A stretch of 50,557 bases of DNA, from the NCBI GenBank assembly GCA_031291055.1, contig JARLJU010000273.1, positions 1-50,557 on the forward strand, read 5' to 3'. The DNA is from Rudaea sp. GTDB lineage: Bacteria > Pseudomonadota > Gammaproteobacteria > Xanthomonadales > Rhodanobacteraceae. The position numbers and the translations under genes are program-made. How positions within the stretch are numbered: position 1 is the first letter of the stretch; the number at the start of each line of letters is the position of its first letter. Shown here piece by piece: positions 49,888 to 50,557 of the stretch. The notes beneath the pieces are model-generated. The model was given only the letters and a program-made list of their open reading frames with translations, was not told the origin of the DNA and made no database searches.

Positions 49888-50413
49888 CGTGCTTCCCCAG
49901 CAACGCGTGGATTTCTCCGCGCAGTTTACCCATATCGGCGGGATCGAAACCGGTGTGAACGGCGCGTACGATGCCGTCGCGGTCGAGCAGGTACGACGAG
50001 GGCATGCCGACCAGGCCAAACGCCTTGGGCACATCGCCGGCGGGGTCGCTCAGGATCGTGTAGCTCACCGGATGCTGGGCGAGAAAGGCTTTCGCATCGT
50101 CGGCGTTCTCGTCCAGATCGATGGCTACGATGGCGAAATCCTCATGCGCCAGTTCCGTATGCAGCTTTTCATACAGCGGCAGCGATTGCCGGCAGGGTCC
50201 GCACCAGGATGCCCAAAAATCCACAAATACAACTTTTCCCTTGAGTTGGCCGAGGCCGGTGCGCGCATCGCTGCCCGGAGACGGCAGACTGAACGCCGGC
50301 GCCGGGCTGCCGATATCGACCGCGTTCGCCATCGGCGCTGCGCCAAGCAGCGCGGCGACGGCTAGCATGAGCGAACGCACCGATGAAAAGGTCCTGAATG
50401 TCATTGCGCTCAT
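49874..50413 (-). CDS. TlpA-like periplasmic thioredoxin
   Basis: 179 residues from ATG 50413; the ATGA overlap with the preceding stop favours this start over ATG 50404. Signal peptide ends near ANA-VDIG. Active site FWASWCGPCRQ with Cys71 and Cys74, and the cis-proline in VGMPSSYLLD. An extracytoplasmic reductant for cysteine pairs; the DUF4266 CGC motif is a plausible target. Confidence 0.92.
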   Translation of the reverse strand: MSAMTFRTFSSVRSLMLAVAALLGAAPMANAVDIGSPAPAFSLPSPGSDARTGLGQLKGKVVFVDFWASWCGPCRQSLPLYEKLHTELAHEDFAIVAIDLDENADDAKAFLAQHPVSYTILSDPAGDVPKAFGLVGMPSSYLLDRDGIVRAVHTGFDPADMGKLRGEIHALLGKHDEAH

Positions 50414-50557
50414 TGTGGACAGGTAGTGCCGTCGATCTGGGTGAGCCGGCTGATCGCCAGCGGCGTGTCGTTGTTGCCGTTGTAACCGGCCAGGTCCGAG
50501 TGCCAGCTGGCCGTGCCGGTGTTGCAATCGCTGAACGTGAACGTGATCGTGCCCCAG
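50410..50557 (-). CDS. C-terminal end of an exported protein (partial)
   Basis: The last 48 codons of a gene that continues beyond the window, stopping at 50410-50412. The visible end reads WGTITFTFSDCN, then DLAGYNGNNDTPLAISRLTQIDGTTCPQ. It has two cysteines, and the threonine/serine-rich beta pattern with a terminal RLT-x-I-x-G-x-x-C is typical of repeated or C-terminal beta-sandwich modules in exported Xanthomonadales proteins. Its stop overlaps the start of the thioredoxin gene, making it the head of the same operon. Confidence 0.6.
   Translation of the reverse strand, partial: WGTITFTFSDCNTGTASWHSDLAGYNGNNDTPLAISRLTQIDGTTCPQ

Overview
The window is about 50.6 kb of high-GC DNA that reads as chromosome from a gammaproteobacterium of the Xanthomonadales (Lysobacterales), probably near Rhodanobacteraceae. 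Four things point there: tuf directly precedes an unbroken S10-spc-alpha ribosomal cluster with no rpmJ after secY; DAHP synthase is of the plant-like class II; a secreted S46 dipeptidyl peptidase is present; and a GGGAATC-type extragenic repeat of the kind common in that order lies before mdh. The family-level placement is inference. I see no phage, integrase, transposase, CRISPR array, rRNA or tRNA.

Region 1 (1-15.6 kb): tuf, then rpsJ-rplC-rplD-rplW-rplB-rpsS-rplV-rpsC-rplP-rpmC-rpsQ, rplN-rplX-rplE-rpsN-rpsH-rplF-rplR-rpsE-rpmD-rplO-secY, and rpsM-rpsK-rpsD-rpoA-rplQ, closed by a strong terminator. The genes are standard. The spacers are less so: tandem 15-bp units lie across the rpsJ stop, alternative hairpins lie before rplP, and an unusually long gap before rpsH holds a perfect 15-bp hairpin.

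Region 2 (15.6-27.6 kb): dsbB and class II aroG, then on the minus strand a metal-efflux RND system (czcCBA-like), a two-component pair (TctD/QseB-like regulator and kinase) next to it, and an OprB-type porin. A CTTAC-N6-CTTAC direct repeat upstream of czcC suggests that the regulator controls the pump. About 720 bp before typA hold only decayed coding material, including what looks like the C-terminal part of an amidase.

Region 3 (27.6-36.3 kb): typA, a cyclophilin, a small stress-type membrane protein, an aspartate-type aminotransferase, malate dehydrogenase, a DPP7-like S46 peptidase, an ArsR-SRPBCC pair with a clear promoter and operator, and a 55-residue YXWGXW-type lipoprotein.

Region 4 (36.3-43.5 kb): propionate genes prpE-prpB-prpC, with prpE interrupted by a one-base frameshift. 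A secreted Sel1-like protein follows, then a minus-strand run of two membrane proteins, a secreted protein, a VOC protein and a small unknown.

Region 5 (43.7-50.6 kb): a VanX-like D-Ala-D-Ala dipeptidase lipoprotein, divergent from a lipoprotein with a chorismate-lyase-like look; FadH; and a tightly overlapping minus-strand operon of an incomplete secreted protein, a TlpA-like thioredoxin, a DUF4266 lipoprotein, a DUF3570 protein and ApbE. This last operon is the most interesting unit: a periplasmic redox/flavinylation cassette without an assigned role, in which the DUF3570 protein carries an SGAT motif resembling ApbE target sites.
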